A DNA stretch of 64,000 bases. Source: Amanita rubescens. Its lineage: Eukaryota > Basidiomycota > Agaricomycetes > Agaricales > Amanitaceae. How positions within the stretch are numbered: the stretch's first letter is position 1; each line of letters starts with the position of its first letter. Below, piece by piece: positions 62,121 to 64,000 of this stretch. The DNA lies in the NCBI GenBank assembly GCA_015039365.1, contig WION01000010.1, positions 1 through 64,000 of the forward strand, read 5' to 3'. The notes below the pieces were generated by a model. The model was given only the letters and a program-made list of their open reading frames with translations. It made no database searches and was not told the origin of the DNA. The translations under genes and the position numbers were made by a program.

Positions 62121-63317
62121 ATGACTTCCCGGATGTCCCCTAACATTGCCACAAAATTATCTCAACTAATACCTGATTTCAAAAGCTATAATTCATCTCT
62201 GGATGATGATGAACTTAAAGAGATGAATTCAAAACTCATTGATGTCTTAGAGGATTTGCAGACAGACTTCCAAGTTGCCAATCTGCCTGTATGTACCATT
62301 ACTTTTGAGAACTGTAAATCACTAAATCTGTTGGCTTTCAGCACACATTGTTCTCAGATACTGATCTCTCTACTCTCTATCCAACTGGCATACGATGTGA
62401 TTGTAACCTCAGGCTTGTTGATAGTAAAATGGATCAGATCGAGGCTTCTGGGAAAGCTGATGATTTGACCACTACCACAGAGCTTATCAATCTGGTGCAG
62501 AACCACTGGCATGTCTGGCTTGAGGTATGCCATATTAGTATCTTTGCTCTCTACATACCTCATGTATTCTCGATCTAAAGACTGACACTGGCAAGGCTGG
62601 ATGTTGTATGATGATTGACATAATATTACTGCATATTGCCAAAGCAATGTACAGTCAAACATCAGAGGTTGTAATCATACCACAGTTCCCCATTGAGGAA
62701 ACAACTTTCAATATGGGACAGTTTAGTATGCCACATTCATTCAGTGGGGTGGTCGACTACCTTTTGGCTCATGTTCCCCCTGGAGATTTCTGTAGTAAGC
62801 AGCCTCTTTGCATTGTACAAGTATTTCTGTTTTTTATGTCTGTTTAGATTTTTTGCATGAATCTCCTGATTTAGCACTCATGTCAAGCCACAATACACCT
62901 GTTGCTCTTGTCATTAGAGCAAAGAAAGATAAGGTAATGGAGGCTTTTTCCCAGTCAGTAATCACAGCAGCATCATATTGTAAAAGAAAAAAGTTTGTTT
63001 CTCTCACTAATGTTGGAACTTGCTAGTAACATTTATTCAGGCTATCTGTCATACGAGGTTGCATGACCTCGGGTGAAGAGTGGTCCTTCTTTGTTTACAA
63101 AGGTCCCACTGCTTCAGGAGGCAAAGAAGCACTATTTTCTTTTTCAGAAGCAATTAGTTTGGGTTCCAAATTGGAAAGACTACCATTGATTTTGGGCCTT
63201 TTGAAGGATATGGTATGTGCAAATCTGGCTTTTGCATTTCTGAATGATTCACACATTACACAGGTTGCAAATCCTTTCAATTTTGAACAAAAGTACTTCA
63301 AATCCCACTATGTGTGA
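62121..63317 (+). CDS. Paralogue of the VEAKK family, motif altered
   Basis: AT-rich, about 310 residues, five or six exons. It follows the same plan as 58950-60369: TSRMSPNIATKLSQLIPDFK, ELINLVQNHWHVWLE, TDTGKAGCCMMIDIILLHIA, IIPQFPIEETTFNMGQFS, HSFSGVVDYLLAHVPPGD, then VALVIRAKKDKVMEAFSQSV with ITAASYCKRKK, GCMTSGEEWSFFVYKG and LILGLLKDM at the end, closing FNFEQKYFKSHYV. At the putative catalytic place Glu is replaced by Arg (IRAKK instead of VEAKK), so if the family is a nuclease this copy may be inactive. It lacks the acidic repeat tail and the basic N-terminus. Introns splice cleanly. Confidence 0.72.
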
Positions 63318-64000
63318 CTCCTTGATCTCCTTGGCATGTCAAGATCAATTGTAACAAGTAAGGAGTGTTGATTGCATTGCAAGAAGCTTTTTGTATAGCC
63401 TAAGCCTCTCAAGCCTCACCTCATTCTTATGTCTCTTATATGTAGCTTGTTTCTCAGTCTTCAGATAAAGTATGTTGCGCGAAATCGGACAAAAATCAGA
63501 ATTCCTCAAAAATAATGTGTGATCATCCTTTGCACGCATGGTCAGTCGTTATCATGCGTGGCCATGCATTATGCTCCTTTTCACTTCAGTTTTTGACCAC
63601 TGCGTTGCCGCATATGTTGGCATTGGCATTGTGGTTGCGGCTGGCGGCATTGCAGCGGGCTGTTGAGTGGGCGCGTTTGAGAAGTTTATTGACTGACATG
63701 ATAGATATAGTGCGCATCCATCGGATCGTTGCCCTCGACAACGAAAACATTACGATGGGCAGCCTCAGCTCCAGGACGGAGCCGCAATATCCTTCCATTA
63801 ATTGGAAGAAATCATCCAGTAACTGAACTTGCTATTCATCCGCCTCCAGTCTTTCACAAGGTCTCTCGCCTGCAATAAAGTCATCAGCTACTAGGTCTCG
63901 GTCTCGATGAATATGTGGGTACACACATGTCCAGCTCCCTTGACTCCTATCCGCAGTTGAGGATCTCAATCCCTATTCGATGGCACAGAAGCTGCGATAT
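63318..64000. other. Window end, no assignable gene
   Basis: A plus-strand frame at 63515-63826 contains DMIDIVRIHRIVALDNENIT and may be the start of a gene that extends past the window, but no family is recognised. The rest is open on neither strand. Confidence 0.35.

Overview
The window reads as nuclear DNA of a filamentous basidiomycete, most likely an Agaricomycete. Genes are broken by many short introns (mostly 45-65 nt, GT...AG), and I resolved most splice junctions by hand from frame and family conservation. The gene content also fits: a fused ARG5,6 arginine gene, a laccase with four copper motifs, a GA4-desaturase-like (CmcJ/asaB) dioxygenase, many F-box/LRR genes, a STAND (NB-ARC-TPR) receptor and two Agaricomycete-type uncharacterised families. 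No rRNA, tRNA, CRISPR or complete transposon was seen.

Layout. 1-12 kb: a small secreted protein (-), a BEM46/ABHD13 hydrolase (-), a second secreted protein (+), UBC13 (+), an F-box protein (+), then about 2.4 kb with no readable gene. 12-17.4 kb: the core genes ARG5,6 and a divergent calcineurin A, only 56 bp apart. 17.8-20.9 kb: an AT-rich NB-ARC-TPR receptor with a 378-bp higher-order repeat. 21.1-28.2 kb: elongin-C-like (-), an O-methyltransferase with a long Pro/Ser tail (+), and an F-box gene. 28.2-38.6 kb is accessory and rearranged: a family with a D...QEDK nuclease-like motif, one intact and two decayed copies of the dioxygenase (the third inverted), dispersed repeats and a decayed F-box gene. 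38.6-42.3 kb: laccase (+) and an isoprenylcysteine methyltransferase (-), tail to tail. 43.5-53.1 kb: a minus-strand tandem array of related F-box genes and fragments, with an ABC transporter on the opposite strand inside it. 53.7-64 kb: a C2H2 zinc-finger regulator (-), a disrupted Ish1-repeat gene (+), and two paralogues of a family with a VEAKK-type nuclease-like motif, separated by an F-box remnant.

How the genes relate. The conserved genes serve ubiquitin conjugation, arginine synthesis, calcium signalling, prenyl-protein methylation, and possibly an elongin complex. The rest is what fungi vary between strains: a STAND receptor, F-box families, nuclease-like orphans, small secreted proteins, a laccase and a secondary-metabolism-type oxygenase. 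The most interesting hypothesis is that the STAND receptor and the nuclease-like families belong to the strain-variable self/non-self or anti-element repertoire. That is inference from family types and position only.

Quality caveat. Several genes carry single-base frame breaks, some in homopolymers (NLR, ABC, Ish1, ARG5,6, the QEDK family, F-box genes), while neighbours with many introns read cleanly. Sequencing error and genuine decay cannot be separated from this sequence alone.
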